DNA of 31,616 nucleotides from 66-474 sp036279975 (GTDB lineage Bacteria > Pseudomonadota > Gammaproteobacteria > Xanthomonadales > Rhodanobacteraceae): assembly GCA_036279975.1 (NCBI GenBank), contig DASURP010000069.1:1-31616 (forward strand), read 5' to 3'. This document shows positions 8,052-16,081 of this stretch, in pieces; the stretch's first letter is position 1; every line of letters begins with the position of its first letter. Under the pieces are notes generated by a model. It was not told the origin of the DNA, did not search any database, and worked only from the letters and a program-made list of their open reading frames with translations. The translations under genes were made by a program, and so were the position numbers.

Positions 8052-9479
8052 ATGTACACCCAGTGTCCGCAGTGCCTGACGATCTACGAGATCGAAGAGG
8101 ATGCCTTGCAGGCGTCGCTCGGCATCGTCCGCTGCGGAAACTGCCTGGAACGCTTCGATGCCCTGCGGACCCTGAGCGACACGCTGCCCGCGGAACCCGG
8201 CACGGCGTTGTCCGAACAGCTCCCCGAGGCCATGACACCGATCCTGACCGAGGCGATACCACCGGATGTCCTCAAGGCCGCCATCGAGCGACAACACAAA
8301 CAGTCCGTGCCCGGGACAACACCGAACACACCGGTCTCCACAACCCCCGCGGCGAGCCGACCCGACGATGCCTGGTTCGAGCCGCTGTCGGGCGAGCGAG
8401 CGCGCGCGCTGATCGCCGACGCCGCCGGCATCCCGGCGGATGCCCTGATGGGTGATCCGGCCTGGCAGGTCACCGAGTTGCCGGTGCAGACCCGCTTCAC
8501 CGAACTGGACATCGTTCCGGCCGGGTCCGGACAGGCCACGCCGACGGACCCGGACTTGGCGCCACCTGCAAATCCCGAGCCGCCTGCCGAAACCGTCGAA
8601 CCCGAAGCCGCCGATGAACCATGGAGTGTCGATGTCCCGGTTTCCGAACCCGCGGCTCGCCAAATGCCTGCCGGGGAATCGCCACCGGAAGACAGCACGC
8701 CTGCGGACAGCGGCGAGGACTCCTGGAACACGGCGCCCGTGGGCGACGGCGGGCTTATGCCCGCAACCGTGGAGCCGGTTCCTCCAGCCGCGGAGCCCGG
8801 CCCGCAAGCCAGTGCAGAGGATACGGCGTGGCCCGGCGACGAGTTCGCCGGCGAACTCCCGTTCCCCGACGAAACCGGGATCCCCGCGCAACCCGAACCG
8901 GTAGAGCCCCCGGATACGGTGCCTGCCGGGACTGCCGACACCGACACGCCGGTGCCTGCAAGCGGCGCTGCCGGACACGTGTACGTGCCGCCACGCAGAC
9001 GCCGCCTCCGCCACGGCGCCTGGTTGTGGGCGCTCGGCAGCCTGATCCTCGCCATGGTGCTGGCCGCGCAACTGGCCTGGGCCCAACGCGTGAACCTCGT
9101 CCGCGATCCCGCGACCCAGGCCTGGGCGCTGCGGGCGTGCACGAAACTGGATTGCCGGCTGCCGCCGATCCGCGACGTCGCGAAGCTGGAACTGCTGTCG
9201 CGCGACATCCGCCCCGACCCCGACACCGCCGGCGCCCTCACGATCACGGCAACGCTCCGCAACAACGCGCCGTTCCGGCAGCCGTGGCCGGTGGTGGTGG
9301 TCGAGTTGACCGACCTGGACAACGACCCGGTCGCGATGCGTCGCTTCCGTGCCGCCGAGTACATGCCCGACCCCGCGCGGCGCGCGGCCGGGATCGCGCC
9401 GGGCGCGACCGCGGCGGTGGCTTTCGAAGTGGTCGATCCGGGCAAGCGCGCAGTGTCCTTCCACTTCGGGTTCCAGTGA
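8052..9479 (+). CDS. Zinc-ribbon (MJ0042-type) and DUF3426 membrane protein
   Basis: Function is unknown. The 475-residue protein starts with a zinc ribbon MYTQCPQC...CGNC (C5, C8, C28, C31). A long acidic, Pro/Ala/Glu-rich low-complexity region follows (about 60-310). One transmembrane helix lies near 322-345 (LWALGSLILAMVLAAQLAW), and a C-terminal DUF3426 domain has a beta-rich LTITATLRNNAPFRQPWP block. The ribbon would be cytoplasmic and DUF3426 periplasmic. A TG-T-TACGCT extended -10 (8013-8021) lies about 30 bases upstream. The gene is usually found between prmA and fis or purH in this group. The disordered middle is likely to vary quickly between species. Confidence 0.85.
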   Translation: MYTQCPQCLTIYEIEEDALQASLGIVRCGNCLERFDALRTLSDTLPAEPGTALSEQLPEAMTPILTEAIPPDVLKAAIERQHKQSVPGTTPNTPVSTTPAASRPDDAWFEPLSGERARALIADAAGIPADALMGDPAWQVTELPVQTRFTELDIVPAGSGQATPTDPDLAPPANPEPPAETVEPEAADEPWSVDVPVSEPAARQMPAGESPPEDSTPADSGEDSWNTAPVGDGGLMPATVEPVPPAAEPGPQASAEDTAWPGDEFAGELPFPDETGIPAQPEPVEPPDTVPAGTADTDTPVPASGAAGHVYVPPRRRRLRHGAWLWALGSLILAMVLAAQLAWAQRVNLVRDPATQAWALRACTKLDCRLPPIRDVAKLELLSRDIRPDPDTAGALTITATLRNNAPFRQPWPVVVVELTDLDNDPVAMRRFRAAEYMPDPARRAAGIAPGATAAVAFEVVDPGKRAVSFHFGFQ

Positions 9480-9510
9480 TCCACGCGGGCTGCGCAGCGT
9501 GACACGGCGC

Positions 9511-9519
9511 TGCTAGACT
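9511..9519 (+). promoter_or_regulatory. Extended -10 promoter element before fis
   Basis: TG-C-TAGACT is an extended -10 box lying 57 bases before the chosen fis start. No convincing -35 is visible, as is common for TGn-type promoters. It suggests that fis-purH can be transcribed independently of prmA. Confidence 0.4.
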
Positions 9520-9575
9520 CGCCTGTTCACGCTTGCATACGCGGCGTGCACGCCCGCTTCGGTTCCCCGCAAATC

Positions 9576-9866
9576 GTGGACAACCACCCCCCGTACATCG
9601 CGCCAGTCCCCCATGCCGAATCGCGCAGCGTCGCCGGTTCAACGCTGGGCGAGTGCATGGCGTCGAGCGCGCGCCGCTACCTCGCCGACCTCAACGGCAC
9701 GCCTTGCCGCGAGGGCATGTACGCGCGCCTGCTGCGCGAGGTCGAGGCGCCGCTGCTGCGCGAGGTGCTGGCATGGAGCCACGGCAACCAAAGCCGCGCG
9801 GCCGAGGTGCTCGGCATCCACCGGGCCACCTTGCGCAAGAAACTGCGGGAACACGGCATCGCTTGA
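9576..9866 (+). CDS. fis: Fis family DNA-binding protein
   Basis: Fis is a small homodimeric nucleoid protein that bends DNA and regulates rRNA and growth-phase genes. The C-terminal helix-turn-helix is clear: GNQSRAAEVLGIHRATLRKKLREHGIA. The N-terminal half has the expected dimer helices (LREVEAPLLREVLAWS). The start is uncertain. GTG at 9576 gives 96 residues, close to the family's 90-98. GTG at 9546 would give 106. It is followed 22 bases later by purH. In enterics fis follows dusB, whereas here it sits between DUF3426 and purH as in other Xanthomonadales. Confidence 0.9.
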   Translation: MDNHPPYIAPVPHAESRSVAGSTLGECMASSARRYLADLNGTPCREGMYARLLREVEAPLLREVLAWSHGNQSRAAEVLGIHRATLRKKLREHGIA

Positions 9867-9888
9867 CCAACGGGGAAGCTCCAGGCAC

Positions 9889-11472
9889 ATGACAGGATCG
9901 GGCATCATCACCGCGCGCCGCGCGCTGCTCAGCGTTTCCGACAAGACCGGCCTCGCCGACGTGGGCCGCGCGCTGCACGCACTGGGCATCGAGATCGTCT
10001 CCACCGGCGGCAGCGCGAGGGCCTTGCGCGAAGCGGACGTGCCGGTGCGCGACGTCAGCGAGCTGACCGGTTTCCCCGAGATCATGGACGGGCGCGTCAA
10101 GACCCTGCACCCCAAAGTGCACGGCGGCCTGCTGGGCCGGCGCGGCACCGACGACGCGGTGATGCTGGACCAATCGATCGCGCCGATCGACCTGCTGGTC
10201 GTGAACCTGTATCCGTTCGCGCGTACGGTCGCCCACGCCGGCGTGACCTACGCGGATGCGATCGAACAGATCGATATCGGCGGTCCGGCGATGCTGCGCG
10301 CCGGCGCCAAGAACCACGAGCGCGTCACCGCGGTCTGCGAACCGGCGGACTACGGCGAACTCATCGAAACCCTGCGCCGCGACGGCGGCACGTCTTTCGA
10401 GCAACGCCGGCGTTTCGCCGCGAAGGTGTTCGCGCATACCGCACGCTACGACGGCATGATCGCCGACTGGCTGTCGGCGCGCGCCGACGGCGAGCCCGGC
10501 GAAGCCTACCCGCCGACCCTGCACCTGGCCCTGCGCCGCGCACAGGAAATGCGCTACGGCGAAAACCCGCACCAGGCCGCCGCGCTGTACCTGGACGGCC
10601 GCCCCACTGCCGGCACGGTCGCCGGCGCGACGGTGCTGGCCGGCAAGGAAATGTCCTACAACAATTACGTCGACGCCGATACCGCGCTGGAGTGCGTCAA
10701 GGCTTTCGACAAGACCCCCGCGTGCGTGATCGTCAAGCACGCCAACCCGTGCGGCGTGGCGCTGGGCCAGGATCCGCTGCGGGCCTACGAGCGCGCCTTC
10801 GCCTGCGACGCCACCTCGGCCTTCGGCGGCATCATCGCGTTCAACCGGCCGCTCGACGGCGCGCTGGCAGGGAAGATCCTGGCCAACCAGTTCGTCGAGG
10901 TGCTGGTGGCGCCGGCCTTCGACGAGGAAGCGTTGGCCGCGTTGCGCAAGAAGCCCAACGTGCGCGCGCTCGCCACCGGCGAATGGCCGGTTGCAACGGG
11001 CACCGTGCAGCGGCAACTGCGCAGCATCGGCGGCGGGGTGCTGGTGCAGGATGCCGATGCCGACACGCTGATGTTGTCCGACCTCAAGGTCGTCACCCGG
11101 CGCGTGCCCGACGCCGGGCAACTGCGCGACCTGCTGTTCGCCTGGCACGTCGCGATGTATGTGAAATCCAACGCGATCGTGTACGCGAAGGAAGGCGCCA
11201 CCATCGGCATAGGCGCGGGCCAGATGAGCCGCGTGATCAGCGTGAAGATCGCCGCCATGAAGGCGGCCGATGCGAAGCTTTCCACGCAAGGCAGCGTGAT
11301 GGCTTCGGACGCGTTCTTTCCGTTCCGCGACAACGTGGACCTCGCCGCCGGCGCCGGCGTGCGCGCGCTGATCCAGCCAGGCGGATCGATGCGCGACCAG
11401 GAAGTGATCGACGCCGCCGACGAGCACGACATGGCGATGGTGTTTACCGGAACCCGCCACTTCCGCCATTGA
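9889..11472 (+). CDS. purH: Bifunctional AICAR transformylase / IMP cyclohydrolase
   Basis: PurH catalyses the last two steps of IMP synthesis: formylation of AICAR with 10-formyl-THF, then ring closure. The 527-residue product has the N-terminal cyclohydrolase (MGS-like) domain with RRALLSVSDKTGLADVGRAL and a STGGSAR phosphate loop. The transformylase domain has the catalytic KHANPCG at 283-289, SAFGGIIAFN, and the C-terminal GGSMRDQEVIDAADEH. Length is normal. ATG 9889 follows a purine-rich GGGGAAG. A G-rich tract follows the stop. Confidence 0.97.
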   Translation: MTGSGIITARRALLSVSDKTGLADVGRALHALGIEIVSTGGSARALREADVPVRDVSELTGFPEIMDGRVKTLHPKVHGGLLGRRGTDDAVMLDQSIAPIDLLVVNLYPFARTVAHAGVTYADAIEQIDIGGPAMLRAGAKNHERVTAVCEPADYGELIETLRRDGGTSFEQRRRFAAKVFAHTARYDGMIADWLSARADGEPGEAYPPTLHLALRRAQEMRYGENPHQAAALYLDGRPTAGTVAGATVLAGKEMSYNNYVDADTALECVKAFDKTPACVIVKHANPCGVALGQDPLRAYERAFACDATSAFGGIIAFNRPLDGALAGKILANQFVEVLVAPAFDEEALAALRKKPNVRALATGEWPVATGTVQRQLRSIGGGVLVQDADADTLMLSDLKVVTRRVPDAGQLRDLLFAWHVAMYVKSNAIVYAKEGATIGIGAGQMSRVISVKIAAMKAADAKLSTQGSVMASDAFFPFRDNVDLAAGAGVRALIQPGGSMRDQEVIDAADEHDMAMVFTGTRHFRH

Positions 11473-11476
11473 TTCC

Positions 11477-11501
11477 GGGACTCGGGATTCGGGGACGGGG
11501 G
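11477..11501 (+). repeat. G-run tract after purH (potential G-quadruplex)
   Basis: GGG-N4-GGG-N4-GGGG-N2-GGGGG, starting five bases after the purH stop, meets the simple G3+N1-7 quadruplex pattern on the mRNA strand. It continues as degenerate GGGACCGGAAACC units to about 11523. It may be simple-sequence intergenic DNA. Confidence 0.5.
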
Positions 11502-11575
11502 ACCGGAAACCGGGGACCGGAAAGCGTATGCCAGATGCCGCCCCGCGCAAGCATCCCGGGTGCTACGCTCTGCCC

Positions 11576-12307
11576 GTGAGATACGAACTGTATTACTGGC
11601 CGGGCAGCCAGGGCCGCGGCGAATTCATCCGGCTTGCGCTGGAAGACGCCGGTGCCGATTACGTGGACGTCGCACGGCTGCCCGAGGGCGCGGGCGGCGG
11701 CACGTCCGCACTGTTGCAGATGCTGGACGAGCCCTCGACGGGTCACCCGGCGTTCGCACCGCCTTTCCTGAAGGCCGAACGGCGCCTGGTCGGACAGACC
11801 GCGAACATCCTGCTGTTTCTCGGCCCGCGCCTCGGGCTCGCGCCCCGCGACGAGGCGGGCCGGCTGTGGGCGCACCAGTTGCAGCTGACGATCACCGACC
11901 TTGTCGCCGAGGTCCACGACAGCCACCACCCGATCGCGGGCAGCCTGTATTACGAAGACCAGCGCGCCGAAGCGAAACGCCGCAGCGGCCACCTGCGCCG
12001 CGAACGCCTGCCGAAATACCTCGGTTATTTCGAGCGGGTGCTGGCAGGCAACGCCCGCGGTCGGCGCCGTTCCCTGGTCGGCAGCGCGACGAGTTGCGCG
12101 GACCTCTCCCTGTTCCAGGTCATCGAGGGCCTGCGTTACGCGTTTCCGCGCACGCTGCGCCGGCTGGAAAAGTCACTGCCGTTGTGCGTCGACCTGCACG
12201 ACCGCGTGGCCGTGCGCCCGAACATCGCGGCGTACCTCGCCTCCACGCGCCGCATCCCGTTCAACAACGACGGGATCTTCCGACGTTATCCGGAACTGGA
12301 TGGGTGA
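11576..12307 (+). CDS. Glutathione S-transferase-like protein
   Basis: This is a cytosolic GST-fold protein of about 243 residues. The N-terminal thioredoxin-like segment YELYYWPGSQGRGEFIRLALEDAGADY matches the pi/sigma-like GST N domain, with an early tyrosine as candidate catalytic residue. The helical C domain runs from about 90 onward and includes SCADLSLFQVIEGLRYAFP near its end. The substrate is unknown. The start is uncertain. GTG 11576 fits the domain start and lies 7 bases after an extended -10 (TG-C-TACGCT, 11561-11569), which implies a leaderless message. ATG 11528 has a GGAAAG ribosome site and would add 16 residues. The gene converges on the DUF2782 gene. Confidence 0.8.
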   Translation: MRYELYYWPGSQGRGEFIRLALEDAGADYVDVARLPEGAGGGTSALLQMLDEPSTGHPAFAPPFLKAERRLVGQTANILLFLGPRLGLAPRDEAGRLWAHQLQLTITDLVAEVHDSHHPIAGSLYYEDQRAEAKRRSGHLRRERLPKYLGYFERVLAGNARGRRRSLVGSATSCADLSLFQVIEGLRYAFPRTLRRLEKSLPLCVDLHDRVAVRPNIAAYLASTRRIPFNNDGIFRRYPELDG

Positions 12308-12320
12308 GGCGACGCGTTTG

Positions 12321-12341
12321 GCCGATGCCGGGGGCATCGGC
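12321..12341. terminator. Strong hairpin between convergent GST and DUF2782 genes
   Basis: GCCGATGCC-GGG-GGCATCGGC is a perfect 9-bp stem with a 3-base loop, 14 bases after the GST stop. It overlaps a second palindrome, GGCTGCGCAGCC (12339-12350). There is no T tract on either side, so it is either a non-canonical bidirectional terminator or a 3'-end stabilising hairpin. Confidence 0.45.
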
Positions 12342-12425
12342 TGCGCAGCCGAACGCCCGGCTACGGATGGCCGGGCCGGCGCCCAGCACCATGGATGGTT
12401 GCCTGCATGAATGGTTTCCGGATTG

Positions 12426-12920
12426 CTACCCGCCGCTCGTTGAGGCTGCGGCAGGCGCCGCCACGGTGCTGCCGGCGGCAGGTTTTTTCGGGCCGCCCCA
12501 CTTGTAGATGTCGTAATAGACCGGCGCTACCGGACCCTGGTTGGGATCGCGCACCAGGCTGCCGCTGGCGTTGTCGACCTTGTAGGTCTGGGTGACGCCG
12601 TGTCTGGGTATGACGCGCACCATGATCACCTGGCCGCCACTGCGGTATTCCTCGATGGTGTCGCCGCTGGCATCGGTGCGCGTGGTCACGTTGGTGCTGT
12701 CGCGACCGCCATCCCGTGCGGCCGGCGCCAGCGAGGGCCGGATGCCGGTACTGGGCAACGGGACCGATCGCGGCTTGGCGCCGGGCTCGTCGATCCCTGG
12801 TGGTGGCAGGGCCGAGCCGGGGGGCGGCGGCGCCGATCCATGCGCCAGCACCTGCTGCGCGCGCGCCACCGGCTGGCCCAGCAGCAACGCGATCGCCGTC
12901 ATCCATGCCAGTGCTTTCAC
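12426..12920 (-). CDS. DUF2782-like exported protein next to polA
   Basis: Function is unknown. The 164-residue product has a signal peptide (MKALAWMTAIALLLGQPVARA, cut near ARA-QQ), a Pro-rich linker, and a beta-rich core with TIEEYRSGGQVIMVRVIPRHGVTQTYKVDN. It ends YYDIYKWGGPKK plus an Ala-rich tail. The GTG at 12920 is preferred because GGGAGA lies six bases upstream. The neighbouring GTG at 12923 is possible. DUF2782 genes divergent from polA are common in Pseudomonas and Xanthomonas relatives. Family assignment is from memory of the core pattern, not a search. Confidence 0.75.
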   Translation of the reverse strand: MKALAWMTAIALLLGQPVARAQQVLAHGSAPPPPGSALPPPGIDEPGAKPRSVPLPSTGIRPSLAPAARDGGRDSTNVTTRTDASGDTIEEYRSGGQVIMVRVIPRHGVTQTYKVDNASGSLVRDPNQGPVAPVYYDIYKWGGPKKPAAGSTVAAPAAASTSGG

Positions 12921-12984
12921 CACACATCTCCCAACGGGCAGTCGCCACGGCCAGCATACACGCATCACGTGAATGCAGCGTGCG

Positions 12985-12993
12985 TGCGACAAT
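12985..12993 (+). promoter_or_regulatory. Extended -10 element directly before polA
   Basis: TG-C-GACAAT ends six bases before the polA ATG. Transcription would therefore begin at or next to the A of the start codon, giving a leaderless mRNA. The box is framed by a short inverted repeat, GTGCG-N6-CGCAC (12984-12999). No ribosome site is seen upstream of ATG 13000, consistent with this reading. Confidence 0.45.
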
Positions 12994-12999
12994 CCGCAC

Positions 13000-15789
13000 A
13001 TGCCGAAATTGACGCTGATTGACGGTTCCAGCTACCTGTACCGCGCCTTCCACGCGTTGCCGCCACTCAGCAACGCCAGCGGCGAGCCGACCGGCGCGCT
13101 GTTCGGCGTGGTCAATATGCTGCGCGCGACCCTGAACGAAAATCCCGACTACACCGCGTTCGTGATCGACGCGCCCGGCCCGACCTTCCGCGACGAGTTG
13201 TACCCCGCCTACAAGGCCAACCGGCCGCCTATGCCGGACGACCTGCGCGCCCAGGTCGAGCCCATGCTGAAGATCGTCGAGGCGCTGGGTTTCCCCATCC
13301 TGCGCGTCCCCGGCGTCGAGGCCGACGACGTGATCGGCACGCTGGCGACGCACGCCGCGGCGGACGGTCTTGCCGTGGAGGTGTCGACCAGCGACAAGGA
13401 TTTCGCGCAACTGGTCGGCCCGCGGGTGACGCTGGTCAACACCATGACCCACACGCGGATGGACCGCGACGGCGTGATCGACAAGTTCGGCGTGCCGCCC
13501 GAGCGGATCGTCGATTACCTGGCGTTGACGGGCGATGCCATCGACAACATCCCCGGCGTGCCCAAGTGCGGTCCCAAGACCGCAGCCAGGTGGCTGAACG
13601 AATACGGTTCGCTGGACGACGTGATCGCGCATGCCGACGCCGTCAAGGGCAAGATCGGCGAGAGCCTGCGTGCCACGCTGCCGCAATTGCCGTTGTCGCG
13701 GCAGCTCGCCACCATCAAGACGGATGTCGAGCTGGACGAGGGGCCGCGCGAACTGAAATTGCACACGCGCGACGTCGAGACCTTGCGCAAACTGTACGCG
13801 CGCTATGAGTTCCGGCAGGCGTTGGCGGAACTCGACAAGGCGGGACCCGGGACAGGGAACAGGAACCCCCCCCCTGGCGACGGAGCAACGGGCCCCGCAC
13901 GCTCCGTTTCGGCCGAAGCGAAAGGCAAGGCGCCAACACCGGCAGCGATCCCGTCCGATCACGGGTCGCCGGTCACTGGCGCCGGAACCTACGATCTCGT
14001 CACCACCAGGAAACAATTCGAGGCCTGGCTCGAGAAACTGCGCAAGGCCCGCCTCGTCGCGTTCGACACCGAAACCACGGCGCTCGACCCGATGCGGGCG
14101 CAACTGGTGGGGCTCTCGTTCTCGGTGGAACCCGGCAAGGCCTGTTACATCCCGGTCGGCCACGACTATCCCGGCGCGCCGCGGCAGCTCGCGCTGGATG
14201 AGGTACTGGCGGCCCTCAAGCCGATCCTCGCGGACCCCGACCGGCCCAAGCTCGGCCAGCACGTCAAATACGACTGCAACGTGTTGTCGCATTACGGCAT
14301 CGCGGTGCGCGGGATCGCCTTCGACACCATGCTGGAATCCTACGTGCTGAACGCAACCGCCAACCGCCACGACATGGACACGCTGGCCAAGCGCTGGCTG
14401 GACTACGACACCGTGCATTTCGAGGACGTCGCCGGCAAGGGTTCGAAGCAGATCCCGTTCTCGCAGGTGGACCTCGACACCGCCTGCCGCTATTCGGGCG
14501 AAGACGCGGACATCACGCTGCGTTTGCACCACGCGCTGTGGCCGCAACTCGAAGCGCAACCCGGCTTGCGGAAAGTCTTCGAGGAAATCGAGATGCCGCT
14601 GGTGCCGGTGCTGGCGCGGATGGAACAACGCGGCGTGCTGATCGACGTGGCCGCGCTGCGCAGGCAGAGCCAGCAACTCGGCAAGCGCATGCACGGGTTG
14701 CAGGCCGAGATGCAGAAAATCGCCGGGCGCGAGTTCAACGTCGATTCGCCCAGGCAGTTGCAGGCGCTGCTGTTCGACGAACTGGGCCTGCCAGTGGTGG
14801 TGAAGACCCCGACCGGGCAGCCATCCACCAACGAGGAAGCGCTGGAAGCGATCGCCGACCGGCACGAGCTGCCGCGCCTGATCCTCGACTACCGGCAATT
14901 CGCCAAGCTGCGTTCGACCTATACCGACAAGCTGCCGGAGATGGCCAACCCGCGCACCGGACGCGTGCACACCAGCTACCACCAGGCCGCGGTGGCGACC
15001 GGCCGGCTTTCCTCGACCGACCCGAACCTGCAGAACATCCCGGTCCGCAGCGAGGAAGGCCGGCGCATCCGCGAGGCCTTCATTGCACCGGATGGCTGGT
15101 GCGTGCTGGCCGCGGATTATTCGCAGATCGAGTTGCGCATCATGGCCTCCATGTCGGGCGACCCGGGCCTGACCCGGGCCTTCCGGCACGACCAGGACGT
15201 GCACCGCGCGACCGCCGCCGAGGTATTCGGCGTCAAGACCGCGGAGGTCACGGCCGAACAACGGCGCGTGGCCAAGATGATCAACTTCGGGCTGATGTAC
15301 GGAATGAGCGCGCACGGACTCGCGCAGCGGCTCGGCATCCCCCGCAGCGAAGCGGCGGGCTACGTGCAACGTTATTTCGAACGCTATCCGGGGGTGAAGA
15401 CGTACATGGATTCGACCCGCGAGCGGGCGCACCGGAACGGTTACGTGGAAACCCTGTTCGGGCGGCGCCTGTACCTCGACGCCATCCGCTCCCGCAACGC
15501 CGCGCAACGCGCCGGCGCCGAGCGCGCCGCGATCAACGCGCCCATGCAGGGCACCGCGGCCGACATCATCAAGCGTGCGATGGTGGCGATCGATGGCTGG
15601 CTGGCCGATCGCGGTGACGATGCGCACATGCTGATGCAGGTCCACGACGAACTGGTGTTCGAGGTTCGCGCCGGCGCCCTCGCGGCGGTTCGCGACGGCG
15701 TCAGGGAACGCATGCAGGCTGCGGCGGAACTCTCGGTGCCGCTGCTGGTCAGTGTGGGGTCCGGGGCCAACTGGGGTGAAGCGCACTGA
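13000..15789 (+). CDS. polA: DNA polymerase I
   Basis: DNA polymerase I removes RNA primers and fills gaps in repair and lagging-strand synthesis. The 929-residue protein (928 in E. coli) has the 5' nuclease domain (about 1-290, starting MPKLTLIDGSSYLYRAF). The 3'-5' proofreading exonuclease follows with D356 and E358 in DTETT. The polymerase domain has motif A (DYSQIELR, D706), motif B (RRVAKMINFGLMYGM) and motif C (H882-D883-E884). All catalytic residues are present, so proofreading should be active. The linker at about residues 281-325 is unusually long and Gly/Pro/Ala-rich, with simple-sequence DNA beneath it. The gene is divergent from the DUF2782 gene. Confidence 0.98.
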   Translation: MPKLTLIDGSSYLYRAFHALPPLSNASGEPTGALFGVVNMLRATLNENPDYTAFVIDAPGPTFRDELYPAYKANRPPMPDDLRAQVEPMLKIVEALGFPILRVPGVEADDVIGTLATHAAADGLAVEVSTSDKDFAQLVGPRVTLVNTMTHTRMDRDGVIDKFGVPPERIVDYLALTGDAIDNIPGVPKCGPKTAARWLNEYGSLDDVIAHADAVKGKIGESLRATLPQLPLSRQLATIKTDVELDEGPRELKLHTRDVETLRKLYARYEFRQALAELDKAGPGTGNRNPPPGDGATGPARSVSAEAKGKAPTPAAIPSDHGSPVTGAGTYDLVTTRKQFEAWLEKLRKARLVAFDTETTALDPMRAQLVGLSFSVEPGKACYIPVGHDYPGAPRQLALDEVLAALKPILADPDRPKLGQHVKYDCNVLSHYGIAVRGIAFDTMLESYVLNATANRHDMDTLAKRWLDYDTVHFEDVAGKGSKQIPFSQVDLDTACRYSGEDADITLRLHHALWPQLEAQPGLRKVFEEIEMPLVPVLARMEQRGVLIDVAALRRQSQQLGKRMHGLQAEMQKIAGREFNVDSPRQLQALLFDELGLPVVVKTPTGQPSTNEEALEAIADRHELPRLILDYRQFAKLRSTYTDKLPEMANPRTGRVHTSYHQAAVATGRLSSTDPNLQNIPVRSEEGRRIREAFIAPDGWCVLAADYSQIELRIMASMSGDPGLTRAFRHDQDVHRATAAEVFGVKTAEVTAEQRRVAKMINFGLMYGMSAHGLAQRLGIPRSEAAGYVQRYFERYPGVKTYMDSTRERAHRNGYVETLFGRRLYLDAIRSRNAAQRAGAERAAINAPMQGTAADIIKRAMVAIDGWLADRGDDAHMLMQVHDELVFEVRAGALAAVRDGVRERMQAAAELSVPLLVSVGSGANWGEAH

Positions 15790-15842
15790 AGCGTGTTTGA
15801 CGCTTCCATAACAAATCGATTCGAGGGGCCTTCCACGCGGCC

Positions 15843-15875
15843 CGGGCGGAGGCGCTGCCCGAATTGTGATTTTTT
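15843..15875 (+). terminator. Possible polA terminator
   Basis: CGGGC-N9-GCCCG hairpin (15843-15861), then AATTGTGATTTTTT. The stem is short and the T run begins eight bases after it, so the call is moderate. A second small hairpin (GAAGCG...CGCTTC) overlaps the polA stop at 15788-15806. Confidence 0.45.
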
Positions 15876-15967
15876 CGTGGCGGCACCGCACGGATGGCCG
15901 CCCGGGCTTTGATACCGCCGGGCTTCGATCCCGCTCGATGCAGGCGCGTGCCCATCGCGTGGCGCAT

Positions 15968-15985
15968 GGTTTGGACGTCCAAACC
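15968..15985. promoter_or_regulatory. Perfect 18-bp palindrome, candidate operator
   Basis: GGTTTGGACGTCCAAACC is a perfect inverted repeat. It is followed at once by TGACT-AA-AGTCA (15987-15998) and CATGCATG (15997-16004). It lies about 60 bases upstream of the -35 of the putative sRNA promoter. I do not recognise the regulator. Confidence 0.45.
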
Positions 15986-16046
15986 GTGACTAAAGTCATG
16001 CATGGACAGGCGTGTGAACGCTCTCTGAATCCGCCCGAAAAAAGAG

Positions 16047-16075
16047 TTTGAACTTCCCCCTGTCAGCCCCATCTA
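16047..16075 (+). promoter_or_regulatory. Sigma-32 (RpoH)-type promoter of the putative sRNA
   Basis: TTTGAA (16047-16052), 14 bases, then CCCCATCTA (16067-16075). The sigma-32 consensus is CTTGAA, 13-17 bases, CCCCATNTA, so the -10 is an exact match and the -35 differs at one base. Reading the same DNA as sigma-70 gives only TTGAAC and TCTAAG at 18-base spacing, which is weaker. No protein start follows. The next element is the structured RNA. Confidence 0.65.
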
Positions 16076-16081
16076 AGTTTT

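Noticed and set aside
9691..11550. A 619-codon minus-strand open frame opposite purH
   Set aside because: Shadow of purH; composition is Gly/His/Arg/Val-rich and without motifs.
12361..15999. A 1212-codon minus-strand open frame opposite polA
   Set aside because: It mirrors the codon structure of polA in high-GC DNA; the plus strand encodes a full-length polymerase with all catalytic motifs, and the mirror protein is His/Arg/Gly-rich with no domain.
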